In this document: piece by piece, positions 54,019-61,928 of the stretch
How the letters are laid out: each line of letters begins with the position of its first letter
How positions within the stretch are numbered: position 1 is the stretch's first letter
Source of the DNA: Pseudomonas reactans
GTDB taxonomy: Bacteria > Pseudomonadota > Gammaproteobacteria > Pseudomonadales > Pseudomonadaceae
Assembly (NCBI RefSeq): GCF_013385825.1
Contig: NZ_JACAPG010000014.1
Coordinates: 186,001 to 250,000 of the forward strand
DNA: 64,000 bases
Direction: 5' to 3'
The notes under the pieces: model-generated
The model's input: only the letters and a program-made list of their open reading frames with translations
Told to the model about the DNA's origin: nothing
The model's database searches: none
Made by a program: the position numbers and the translations under genes

Positions 54019-54777
54019 TTACTTGGCCAGCTCGTAACCATAGGACTTGATGACGGCAGCGGCTTTAGGCCCCTTGAGGTAGTCGACCAGCGCCTTGGCT
54101 GCGGCGCTGTCCTTGCCCTTGTTGAGGATTACCGCGTCCTGTTTGATCGGGTCATGCATGGCGGCGGGAACGATCCAGGCCGAACCGCTGGTGACTTTGC
54201 CGTCTTTGTAGATCTGCGACAAGGCCACGAAGCCCAGCTCGGCGTTGCCGGTGGACACGAACTGGTAGGCCTGGGTGATGTTCTGGCCTTCGACGATCTT
54301 GTCTTTGACCTTCTCGGTCAGACCTTCCTTGGCCAGCACTTGGGTAGCGGCAAGGCCGTAAGGCGCGGCTTTCGGGTTGGCGATCGAAAGGTGCTTGAAT
54401 TCGTTTTTCTTCAACACCTCGCCTTTGGCGTCGACGTAACCTTCCTTGGCCGACCACAGCGCCAGGGTGCCGACGGCGTAGGTGAAGCGCGAGCCTTTGA
54501 CGGTATCACCTTCGGTTTCAAGTTTTTGCGGGGTAGTGTCGTCGGCGCTCAGGAACACTTCGAACGGCGCGCCATTCTTGATCTGGGTGTAGAACTGGCC
54601 GGTGGCACCGTAGGCTGCGACTAGTTTGTGGCCGGTGTCTTTTTCGAAGTCGGCGGCAATCGCCTGGATCGGTGCGGTGAAGTTGGCGGCGACGGCCACC
54701 TGGACTTCATCGGCATGGGCCGAACCGAAGGCGAGGGCAGCGACCAGGATGGCCAGGCGTGAGGCGTGAATCTTCAT
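54019..54777 (-). CDS. modA: Molybdate-binding protein ModA
   Basis: The protein has 252 residues with a signal peptide (MKIHASRLAILVAALAFGSAHA). The mature start DEVQVAVAANFTAPIQAIAADFEKDTGH is ModA-like, and ANPKAAPYGLAA and AFVDYL-type C-terminal segments follow. It binds molybdate in the periplasm. It is the first gene of modABC. Confidence 0.93.
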   Translation of the reverse strand: MKIHASRLAILVAALAFGSAHADEVQVAVAANFTAPIQAIAADFEKDTGHKLVAAYGATGQFYTQIKNGAPFEVFLSADDTTPQKLETEGDTVKGSRFTYAVGTLALWSAKEGYVDAKGEVLKKNEFKHLSIANPKAAPYGLAATQVLAKEGLTEKVKDKIVEGQNITQAYQFVSTGNAELGFVALSQIYKDGKVTSGSAWIVPAAMHDPIKQDAVILNKGKDSAAAKALVDYLKGPKAAAVIKSYGYELAK

Positions 54778-54824
54778 GAAGCAGCTCCTTTGAGGGTGTA
54801 CGGCTTGTTATAGGTAGAAGGCTT

Positions 54825-54854
54825 AACCGCTATGTATGGGAATATATAGCGGTT
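54825..54854. promoter_or_regulatory. ModE-type molybdate box
   Basis: Arms AACCGCTATGTA and TATATAGCGGTT are separated by six bases (TGGGAA). Eleven of twelve positions are symmetric, matching the CGNTATATA-N6-TATATANCG form of ModE boxes. It lies 48 bases upstream of modA. No modE gene is in the window. Confidence 0.75.
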
Positions 54855-54890
54855 GGCCATTGCCGGTACAGTGCAAAGTTGCCACAGGTT

Positions 54891-55952
54891 CTACGGGTTG
54901 AGTTTGGCCAAGGCCTGCTCCGCCAGTTCGCGCGTCAGGTCATAGGTGGTGGTGTCTTTGCCCAGGCGCAGTGCCTGGCCAGACCATAGGTTACTGAAAC
55001 CCGCTTCATCCTTGGCCTTGAGCGGTATCAATGCGCCGCCGGAGGTGGGGAAGGCCGGAGCTGCTGGGTTGATTGCACCCAACTCACGCATTACGCGGTT
55101 GACGATGCCCCGTGCCGGGCGGCCGGTAAACAGGTTGGTCAGCGCGGTTTCGCTGGCCTGGGCATGGCGCAGTGCGTGGTGGTGCGAAGGCGTGACATTG
55201 GCTTCAGGCGTAAACAGGTAAGCCGTGCCGATCTGTACCGCCGAGGCGCCCAGGGCAAAGGCCGCGACAATCCCGCGTGCATCGCCGATCCCCCCGGCGG
55301 CAATCACTGGCACGCTGACGGCGTCGACCACTTGCGGCAGCAGGGCGAACAGGCCGATCTGGGTATTGAGGTCATCGCTGAGAAACAAGCCACGATGCCC
55401 GCCCGCTTCACTGCCCATGGCGATGATCGCGTCGCAGCCGTGCTGTTCCAGCCAGATCGCTTCTTCCACGGTGGTGGCCGAGGACAACACTTTCGCACCG
55501 GTGGCTTTTACCCGATCCAGCAGGGCTTTTTCCGGTAGGCCAAAGTGAAAACTGACGACTTCGGGACGGAATTCCTCGATGACTTCGCACGCCGCTTCAT
55601 TAAACGGTTCACGGTTGGACACGGGCGTCGGCGCCTCAAAATCGGCACCCAATTCACGGTAGTAGGGTTCCAGCAAGTCCTTCCAGCGCCGATCACGCGC
55701 CGCGTCGGGGGCTGGCGGCTGGTGGCAGAAGAAATTGACGTTGATCGGGCGTGGGCTGGCCGCACGGATGGCGGTCAGCGCTTCGCGCAGTTGCGCAAGA
55801 CTCAGTGCAGCCGCCGGCAATGAGCCCAGCCCGCCAGCTTTATTGGCCTCGATGACCATGGCCGTGGTGGTGCCCACGGCCATGGGCGCCTGGATGATGG
55901 GCAATTCGATCCCCAGCAGGTCGATAATGCGGGTGTCTGGCCAGGTGCTCAT
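54891..55952 (-). CDS. Nitronate monooxygenase
   Basis: The protein has about 353 residues from ATG 55952. It is an FMN barrel with the family start LGIELPIIQAPMAVGTTTAMV, then GSEAGGHRGLF (phosphate-binding loop) and AAGGIGDARGIVAAFALGASAVQIGTAYLF. It oxidises alkyl nitronates (formerly 2-nitropropane dioxygenase). An in-frame start 57 bases upstream is possible. Confidence 0.92.
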   Translation of the reverse strand: MSTWPDTRIIDLLGIELPIIQAPMAVGTTTAMVIEANKAGGLGSLPAAALSLAQLREALTAIRAASPRPINVNFFCHQPPAPDAARDRRWKDLLEPYYRELGADFEAPTPVSNREPFNEAACEVIEEFRPEVVSFHFGLPEKALLDRVKATGAKVLSSATTVEEAIWLEQHGCDAIIAMGSEAGGHRGLFLSDDLNTQIGLFALLPQVVDAVSVPVIAAGGIGDARGIVAAFALGASAVQIGTAYLFTPEANVTPSHHHALRHAQASETALTNLFTGRPARGIVNRVMRELGAINPAAPAFPTSGGALIPLKAKDEAGFSNLWSGQALRLGKDTTTYDLTRELAEQALAKLNP

Positions 55953-56061
55953 GGGATGTCTCTCCAGCGTTAGTGAGGCTTTGCCCTGTTTTAACAGGGC
56001 CCATGACACCCGGCCACTCTGTTTTATTCACTGGACGAACGGCACGTTTCGTGGTGTGCCA

Positions 56062-56940
56062 TCAGTTGATGGCGTCCCCCAGCACCGCGTGAATCCGCTC
56101 GGCGATATGGGCCGCGTGGGTTTCCAGGGCGAAGTGGCCGGTGTCGAGCAGTTCCACCACCGCGTTAGGGTTGTCGGTTTGATAGGCGTGTGCACCTGGC
56201 GGGATGAAGAACGGATCGTTCTGGCCCCAGATCACCAGTGTTGGCACTTGCTTGGCCTTGAAGAAGGCCTGGAACGCCGGGTACAGCGTCAGGTTGTTGC
56301 GGTAGTCGAGGAACAGGTCCAACTGGATCTCGTCGTTGCCGGGCCGTTGCATGAGCAGTACGTCGAGCATGTAGGACTCCGGCGCAACCCGTTCGGGTTG
56401 ATTCACGCCGTGCAGGTACTGGTAGCGCGTGCCTTCCAGGCTGATCACCGCGTTGCGGATCACCTCGCGGTTGGCCTGGCTCGGTTCGGCCCAATAGGCG
56501 CGAATCGGTGCCCAGGCGTCCCCCAGACCTTCCAGGTAGGCGTTACCGTTTTGCGAGACCAGCGCGCTGACGCGTTCCGGGTGTGCCACTGCCAGGCGTA
56601 GACCTACGGGTGCGCCATAGTCGAAGACGTACAAGGCGTAACGCGTCAATTCCAGCGCATCGACAAAATGTCCGACGGTGATCGCCAGGTTATCGAAGCT
56701 GTAGGGGTAGTCGCGTTCGGCCGGTACCTCGGTAAAACCGAAACCCGGCAAATCCGGCGCGATCACCCGAAAGCGCGTGGCGAGCAAGGGGATCAGGTCT
56801 CGGTACATATGCGACGAACTGGGGAAGCCGTGCAGCAGCAAGATGACCGGCGCCGAGGGGTCGCCGGCTTCGCGGTAGAACATGCGTACGCCGTCGGCAT
56901 CGACATGGCGGTAGTGAACGACGGAGGTTGGAAGGGTCAT
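56062..56940 (-). CDS. Alpha/beta hydrolase (haloalkane-dehalogenase-like)
   Basis: The protein has 292 residues from ATG 56940. The oxyanion region is LLHGFPSSSHMYRDL, the nucleophile elbow is VFDYGAPVG (Asp, not Ser), the acid is in WGQNDPFF and the base is in DTGHFALE. An Asp nucleophile is the haloalkane dehalogenase/epoxide hydrolase type. Substrate unknown. It diverges from the CGNR regulator gene. Confidence 0.85.
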   Translation of the reverse strand: MTLPTSVVHYRHVDADGVRMFYREAGDPSAPVILLLHGFPSSSHMYRDLIPLLATRFRVIAPDLPGFGFTEVPAERDYPYSFDNLAITVGHFVDALELTRYALYVFDYGAPVGLRLAVAHPERVSALVSQNGNAYLEGLGDAWAPIRAYWAEPSQANREVIRNAVISLEGTRYQYLHGVNQPERVAPESYMLDVLLMQRPGNDEIQLDLFLDYRNNLTLYPAFQAFFKAKQVPTLVIWGQNDPFFIPPGAHAYQTDNPNAVVELLDTGHFALETHAAHIAERIHAVLGDAIN

Positions 56941-57113
56941 GATAAAGTCGCCTTTGTAACTTGATTGAGTTCGTATACGGGTTACCGTTTTCAAAAACTG
57001 CGCCGAAAAAAGTAACCTGTCAAATTATTTATAACGGTTTCAAATTCATTTCTTGTAACTATCCATATGGCTGGATAGCGGTTACTATATCGACGCCCTG
57101 AAGAGGAATGACC
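56941..57113. promoter_or_regulatory. Divergent promoter with repeated GTAAC elements
   Basis: Between the hydrolase and the CGNR gene there are five GTAAC/GTTAC copies (56956, 56981, 57012, 57055 and 57081). A 7-base inverted repeat CTATCCA/TGGATAG (57059-57065 and 57072-57078) lies between the last two. This is a good candidate operator for the CGNR protein. Confidence 0.5.
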
Positions 57114-57692
57114 ATGACTATCCCAGCTCCGCTTGAGCCTTATGTACTCGCCGATGATCCGGTGTTGGACATGCTTAACACGCGCGCCAATGTTGACGCG
57201 CAACCCCACGACTTCTGGCAGTCCGATGCCGATGTCGAGCGTTGGCTGGTGCGCCTGGGGTGGGTAGAGGAGGGGCAGGTGCCGGCATTTGAACCGGGTG
57301 CGCTGCTGCGGGCGGGCAGGGAGCTGCGCGAGGTGATCCGTGTGTTGCTGGAAGCGCGCAAGGACGCAACCCAGGGTGATCCAACCGCCCTCAATAGCTT
57401 TTTGCGCAAGGCGGTCAGCCACACGCAATTGGCTTGGCTGGCACCGGGTGAGTTACGCATCGACCGTCAACGCAAGCAGCAAACTCCGGAGCAATTTCTC
57501 TCGATGATCGCTGAGGCTGCAGCGCGTTTACTGGTGGAGGGCGATTTCAATTTAATCCGCACCTGCGAACATCCCGAATGCGTGTTGTGGTTCTACGACC
57601 GCACCAAGGCTCATAAACGTCGTTGGTGCAGCATGGCGCTGTGTGGCAACCGGCATAAAGTCGCCGAGTTTCGCAAGCGCAAGCTGGGTTAA
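57114..57692 (+). CDS. ABATE/CGNR zinc-finger regulator
   Basis: The protein has 192 residues from ATG 57114 (GAGG seven bases upstream; ATG 57108 is too close to it). The N-terminal ABATE helical domain is followed by the C-terminal zinc finger CEHPECVLWFYD...RRWCSMALCGNRHKVAEF. CGNR proteins are probable transcriptional regulators, likely acting on the divergent hydrolase gene. Confidence 0.88.
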   Translation: MTIPAPLEPYVLADDPVLDMLNTRANVDAQPHDFWQSDADVERWLVRLGWVEEGQVPAFEPGALLRAGRELREVIRVLLEARKDATQGDPTALNSFLRKAVSHTQLAWLAPGELRIDRQRKQQTPEQFLSMIAEAAARLLVEGDFNLIRTCEHPECVLWFYDRTKAHKRRWCSMALCGNRHKVAEFRKRKLG

Positions 57693-58744
57693 GCCTTGTT
57701 TTCCCGCTCCAGCAACTGCTGTTTGCGTTCCACACCCCAGCGGTAGCCTGAGAGCTCGCCATTACTGCGCACCACCCGGTGACAGGGGATCGCCACCGCG
57801 ATGCTGTTCGCGCCACAAGCCTGAGCCACCGCACGGAATGACTTCGGCGCGCCGATTCGCTCGGCAATCTGCGCGTAGCTGGCCGTGCTTCCCGCTGGAA
57901 TTTCGCGCAAGGCTTGCCACACCCGTTCCTGAAATGCAGTGCCGCGCAGGTCCAGAGGCAGGTCCAGGCCGAGCCCAGGCGCTTCGATAAAGCCCACGAC
58001 CTGCGCGACCAATTGCTCGAAGCGCTGGTCGGCGCCGACCAGTTCGGCCTTGGGAAATTGATCCTGAAGATCGCGTACCAGCTTGTCAGGGTCGTCCCCC
58101 AGCAGAATAGCGCACACGCCACGAGCGCTTTGCGCCACCAGAATCGCCCCCAGCGAGCACTGCCCGACGGCGAACAGGATCGCCGAGTTAGTCCCTCCGG
58201 CTTTGTAGTCGCTGGGTTTCATGCCGAGAAGTTGGTCAGCTGACTCATAAAAGCGGCTGTTGGAGTTGAAGCCAGCGTCATACAACGCGTCCGTCACCGA
58301 GTGCGAGCCTTTGAGCCCATCGCGAACCTTGCGTGAACGGTGCGCGGTGGCGTAGCCCTTGGGCGTCAGGCCGGTGACGGCTTTGAACACGCGGTGAAAG
58401 TGGAACGGGCTGAGGCTGGCTTGCGTGGCCAGCGCGTGCAGGCTGGGCGCAGTGTCAGCCTGTTCGATATATCGACACGCGTCCGCCACCAGTTGCGCGT
58501 GGTGCGCAACCAACTGGGTCTGGTCTGCGGACGCGCGTTTGCTGGCGCGATACCCTGCGGCTTCGGCCTGCGCTGGCGTGTCGAAGAACTCGATATTTTC
58601 CGGGCGTGGCAAGCGCGAAACGCTACTGGCGCGGCAGTACACACCGGTGGTTTTCACACCGTAGACGAACAACGTATCGGCCTTGGGGTCTCGGGCGAGG
58701 ACGGCTGCCCAGCGAGGATCTTGTTCGGTAGTCATGGTCGGCAC
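57689..58744 (-). CDS. ada: Ada-type regulator and O6-methylguanine-DNA methyltransferase, degenerate N-terminal zinc site
   Basis: The protein has 351 residues (or 348 from the fourth codon). The order is right for Ada: N-terminal metal domain, AraC helix-turn-helix (LHALATQASLSPFHFHRVFKA), then the methyltransferase with active-site IPCHRVV. But of the four Cys of the N-terminal zinc/methyl-acceptor site only C37 remains (VYCRAS). The others are Ser41 (ASSVSR for PSCPSR), Ser68 and Ala71 (RASKRA for RPCKRC). The codons are unambiguous on the minus strand. It should still repair O6-methylguanine but may not sense methylphosphotriesters. Confidence 0.9.
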   Translation of the reverse strand: MPTMTTEQDPRWAAVLARDPKADTLFVYGVKTTGVYCRASSVSRLPRPENIEFFDTPAQAEAAGYRASKRASADQTQLVAHHAQLVADACRYIEQADTAPSLHALATQASLSPFHFHRVFKAVTGLTPKGYATAHRSRKVRDGLKGSHSVTDALYDAGFNSNSRFYESADQLLGMKPSDYKAGGTNSAILFAVGQCSLGAILVAQSARGVCAILLGDDPDKLVRDLQDQFPKAELVGADQRFEQLVAQVVGFIEAPGLGLDLPLDLRGTAFQERVWQALREIPAGSTASYAQIAERIGAPKSFRAVAQACGANSIAVAIPCHRVVRSNGELSGYRWGVERKQQLLERENKA

Positions 58745-58810
58745 TCTTGACGGATCCAGGCCAGATTAATCGCGCGACACGCGCCTGACACTCTGAAGCT
58801 TGCGATCAAA

Positions 58811-59476
58811 TCAGCCAGCGGCGCGAAACGTGAGATTAATTCGTTGCGGGCCCATGACCGGATGTACGCCTTCCTTGATCGGCATCACCCCGTGAAAGCG
58901 CAGGCGATCCACGCCGCCCCAGACCACTACGTCGCCATGGAACAGCGAGACTTTACGGGTTTTGTCACTGCGTTCGTGCCCACCAAACAGGAAGATCGCC
59001 GGCAGGCCAAGCGACACTGACACAACCGGTTCGCTATACCGGCGTTCGTTTTTGTCTTGATGCAGGGACATTTTGGCGCCGGGAACATAGCGGTTGATCA
59101 GGCAGGCGTCGGGGGCAAAGTCGGCAAAACCGGTCTCTGCCGCCGCCAGTACAGCCAATTGACGCAAGATGTCTGGCATTTGCGGCCACGGCTGCTGGCT
59201 GCGTGGGTCAAGCGGGGAGTAGCGGTAACCGGACGTGTCGGTGGTCCAGCCCAAGTCGCCGCAACTGCTCAATGCCGCCGACATGGTAAAGCCGCCAGGT
59301 GTGACCATTTGCCGAAACGGTGATTGAGCCAGCACCCGTCGCAGCTCCGGCAGAAGGCGCTCGATCCAGGGCAGGGCGTAGCCCCGTAATACGTAGGACT
59401 GTTCGCCAATCTGCTCACGCCCTGCGGGTTGTTGCAACGCGTCGTCGGCGAACAGGTCAGCGGTGGGGCCGGGCAT
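58811..59476 (-). CDS. alkB: Alpha-ketoglutarate-dependent DNA dioxygenase AlkB
   Basis: The protein has 221 residues. The Fe(II) ligands H139 and D141 (LHQDKNE) and H195 (RFHGV) are present, with R212 and R218 in QRINLTFR binding 2-oxoglutarate. It demethylates 1-methyladenine and 3-methylcytosine. It lies directly upstream of ada on the same strand, so it is part of the alkylation response. Confidence 0.94.
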   Translation of the reverse strand: MPGPTADLFADDALQQPAGREQIGEQSYVLRGYALPWIERLLPELRRVLAQSPFRQMVTPGGFTMSAALSSCGDLGWTTDTSGYRYSPLDPRSQQPWPQMPDILRQLAVLAAAETGFADFAPDACLINRYVPGAKMSLHQDKNERRYSEPVVSVSLGLPAIFLFGGHERSDKTRKVSLFHGDVVVWGGVDRLRFHGVMPIKEGVHPVMGPQRINLTFRAAG

Positions 59477-59480
59477 TGGC

Positions 59481-59648
59481 TTACAGCGCCTTGCTCACAT
59501 TGATGTCGGTGATTTCATCACTAGCATCATGAATTTTCGCCAGGGCTTGTTTAGCTTCTTCCACACTGTTGGTCTGCAGTTGAGCGAACTCAAAGCGGCG
59601 TTCACCGTTGAGTTTGTACTTGATCACGTATTTGGTAGTGGTGTTCAC
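59481..59648 (-). CDS. Small hypothetical protein, 55 aa
   Basis: GTG start at 59648 behind AGGAAAT. The product begins MNTTTKYVIKYKLNGERRFEF and is rich in charged and helical residues; no domain recognised. It precedes alkB on the same strand with four bases between, so it may be co-transcribed. Confidence 0.6.
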   Translation of the reverse strand: MNTTTKYVIKYKLNGERRFEFAQLQTNSVEEAKQALAKIHDASDEITDINVSKAL

Positions 59649-59673
59649 GGCTATTTCCTGTGAAGTGTGCGGA

Positions 59674-59976
59674 TCAGCTCAGCTTGGAGCTGGTACGACG
59701 CACAATGCGGATCTTGTGGGACAGCGCGGGTTTGCGGGTCACGCTGATTGCGCGACGCGTGACCACGTCCAGTGTGATGTTCCAGAACCCAGTGCTCGGT
59801 GCGGTGATTTTGGCGGGGAACTTGTCGAAGGCGCCGCCGTGATAGGTGTGACGGCCGCCATTCTTGAAGCTGCGAAAATTCGCATCGCTCATCAGACGGA
59901 TATTACAAGTCTGCGAGCATTCGATGACGACAATATCGCCCTCGTTGAGGTGCTCACGCTGGTGGATGAATTTCAT
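59674..59976 (-). CDS. DUF1883 domain protein
   Basis: The protein has 100 residues. The pattern MKFIHQREHLNEGDIVVIECS, then GFWNITLDV, matches DUF1883. These small proteins are of unknown function; some are fused to SIR2/TIR-type modules. ATG 59976. Confidence 0.8.
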   Translation of the reverse strand: MKFIHQREHLNEGDIVVIECSQTCNIRLMSDANFRSFKNGGRHTYHGGAFDKFPAKITAPSTGFWNITLDVVTRRAISVTRKPALSHKIRIVRRTSSKLS

Positions 59977-60190
59977 GGGTGGGGACTCCAGAAGGGCTTT
60001 TTCTGAAAAATCAGAATGATACGTAGGTTAAGATGGAGTTTATCAGCCCCAGCGCGTTTATTATCGGCCCGTCTTCAACGACGTCGACAATTTAAAACAG
60101 TTATTTACCGAGTTATCAGGGATAAATCCTACGTGGGCGGGAGAAAATTACCATCCCCGCTGTCGTAGGGTCTTTATCGGAGGTTTTAGT

Positions 60191-60544
60191 ATGAAATGGA
60201 GTGTGTTGGTTCTGGCCCTGGCGATTGGTGGGTGTGCTTCGGTTGCAGATATCAAGCAGACCCCTCCGACTTTGGCGGTCATTTCCGGGAAAAAACCCCA
60301 GGAATACGCCGCATGTGTGGTGAAAAAGTTGTCGACTACCCGCCGGCCACCGCAGATCGAGCCGCATAAGGACGGCGGCGTGCAGGTGATTGTGCCGCAA
60401 AAATTTTCGGCTGACCCTTCGGCGATCTTCGAGATCGACGAGCGTTCCAGTGGCAGTAGCATCAAGCTCTACGAGAGCATGTCCAATGTGCCGATCCGTC
60501 CGGGTGACGTGAAGAAGGCTGGCGAGGACTGCATTTCCGGCTGA
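60191..60544 (+). CDS. Small secreted lipoprotein, paralogue of the one at 48117
   Basis: The protein has 117 residues. Lipobox LAIGGC (Cys15). The mature part has Cys in YAACVVKKL, then SSGSSIKLYESMSNVP, and a terminal Cys (GEDCISG), the same spacing as the 48117 gene. A GC-rich hairpin with a T-run (about 60584-60617) follows. Confidence 0.75.
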   Translation: MKWSVLVLALAIGGCASVADIKQTPPTLAVISGKKPQEYAACVVKKLSTTRRPPQIEPHKDGGVQVIVPQKFSADPSAIFEIDERSSGSSIKLYESMSNVPIRPGDVKKAGEDCISG

Positions 60545-60583
60545 AATGGCCCGCTTCATTTTGCGACCTCCAATCCGATAAAA

Positions 60584-60619
60584 AGCCTGGTCCCGTCATT
60601 GCACAGCCGGGCTTTTTTT
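60584..60619 (+). terminator. Terminator after the lipoprotein gene
   Basis: AGCCTGG and CCGGGCT form the stem (one wobble), followed by a T-run. Confidence 0.6.
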
Positions 60620-60712
60620 GTGGGGACGCGACGATGCGGGGCATACAGCCTACCCTTTGGAATGCGTGCCGAATGGGCAGGGCATCCGTTAAACTGTTAC
60701 CCGATCAATGCA

Positions 60713-60758
60713 AAAATGCCGCGCAAACCCTCGGTTTGTGCGGCATTTGTCTTTTTGG
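60713..60758 (+). terminator. Strong hairpin in the leader of the 76-aa gene
   Basis: AAATGCCGC-GCAAACC pairs with GGTTTGTGCGGCATTT, followed by TCTTTTT, only 11 bases before the next ATG. It would terminate transcription before that gene, so it is either the end of a small RNA or an attenuator. Confidence 0.65.
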
Positions 60759-60768
60759 GAAGTCTTTC

Positions 60769-60999
60769 ATGAAGCGTGAACACGTCAGGGCTCGCCAGGC
60801 CGAAGGCCAGATAACGGCGACGCACATCATCCAGAACCCGGCTGACTTGGGTGAGTGGATCGTATTTTTCAAGAAAAGCGGCGGCCGCAGTTTTTTCCTG
60901 GTGGACGATCAGGACGAAGTCGAGTCGTTCGCGCGCCTGGATGATCTGGTGGAGACCATTCGCAGTCTGGGTATCAAGTTTGCTGACATTCAGTTGTAA
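60769..60999 (+). CDS. Small hypothetical protein, 76 aa
   Basis: ATG 60769 behind GGGAAG. The sequence RARQAEGQITATHIIQNPADL, then GRSFFLVDDQDEVESFARLD, is well ordered and soluble. It is preceded by the strong hairpin at 60713, which may control it. No known function. Confidence 0.6.
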   Translation: MKREHVRARQAEGQITATHIIQNPADLGEWIVFFKKSGGRSFFLVDDQDEVESFARLDDLVETIRSLGIKFADIQL

Positions 61000-61008
61000 G
61001 CCTGAAGC

Positions 61009-61290
61009 TTACTTGCAAACCACCACGACGCTGCGACTCTTGTAGTTGCCCACGTCCTGCCCCAGGGTCTTGTCGCTTTCCTTGAGCGACGGTGTTCCTT
61101 CGGTACCGACGATGCGGTAGCCGGTGCCGGCACACGAGGCGTCAGCCTTTTCGTAACAGTTGGCCCAGGAATTGGCTTCGCCTGAGCAATCGATGGTCAG
61201 ACCTTGTTCACCGTTTTTCAGGTAGACGTCAGAAGTGGTAGTGCAGCCGGCGAGCGCCAGTACCGCAGTCAGTGCCAGAATCTTGTTCAT
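61009..61290 (-). CDS. Small secreted lipoprotein
   Basis: The protein has 93 residues. The lipobox VLALAGC (Cys16) follows a short signal. The mature part has four more Cys (CSGEANSWANC, SCAGTG and a final VVVVCK). It may form disulfides. Function unknown. Confidence 0.7.
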   Translation of the reverse strand: MNKILALTAVLALAGCTTTSDVYLKNGEQGLTIDCSGEANSWANCYEKADASCAGTGYRIVGTEGTPSLKESDKTLGQDVGNYKSRSVVVVCK

Positions 61291-61389
61291 GTGTGTTCAT
61301 CATCGAGGGTGTTGGAAGGGCGCTGACACTGTCGTGGGGCGTTTCGGCGAGATTATAGCGATCTGCCATGTACGTACAGACAAACACAA

Positions 61390-61414
61390 AAAAGCCCCGA
61401 TCAACCGGGGCCTT
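61390..61414 (-). terminator. Terminator of the 61-aa gene
   Basis: On the minus strand GCCCCGG and CCGGGGC-type arms with a TTGAT loop are followed by TTTTTT. Confidence 0.75.
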
Positions 61415-61432
61415 TGCGCAGCGCTTGGACGC

Positions 61433-61618
61433 TTACTTGCCTTTCGGCCGTTTGCTCGATGCGTGGCCCGCTTCATCCACAAACACTTCAGCCACCGCGA
61501 TAGCCTGGCTTTCGCTCTCGAATACCCCGGCGACGCTGTCACCGTGGAAGTTGATCAAGTGCCAACCGTCCGCTCGTTTGGTGATCAGGTAGCCGTTCAC
61601 GCCTTTTGGTTCTGACAT
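61433..61618 (-). CDS. Small hypothetical protein, 61 aa
   Basis: A soluble product (ITKRADGWHLINFHGDSVAGVF). No convincing ribosome-binding site is close to its ATG. It resembles small DUF2188-type proteins in pattern, without certainty. Confidence 0.5.
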   Translation of the reverse strand: MSEPKGVNGYLITKRADGWHLINFHGDSVAGVFESESQAIAVAEVFVDEAGHASSKRPKGK

Positions 61619-61928
61619 CTATCAAGTATCTCGTGGTGTGGTTCAAGGCCCTTATGATAGCGCCAAACACCTCGATCCAGCGCAAGTTATTCCAGGTCAG
61701 TGTTCTCGTTGCCAAAGCGTGCTAAAAAGGGTCCAGCCCTTTGAAACGTTGAGGCGCAGACGTTTTTTGCCATGGCGGCCGGAGCTCGCTCCGTAAGACC
61801 AGCGGAACTTACGCCGAGATTTTTTCTCTATGATGACATCGCAACGCCAGCAGGACCCATTGTAAGGTGACTGCGGCCTGATTAGACTGCGCCGAATTCC
61901 GTACGCACAGCCCTTTGTAAGGACTCAT
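61619..61928. other. Intergenic region and leader of galU
   Basis: No gene is supported. A 32-codon frame with an ATG at 61772 has no good ribosome-binding site. AAGGA at 61918-61922 is the galU ribosome-binding site. Confidence 0.4.

Noticed and set aside
61772..61870. 32-codon ORF upstream of galU
   Set aside because: Lacks a ribosome-binding site and runs through what looks like the galU leader.
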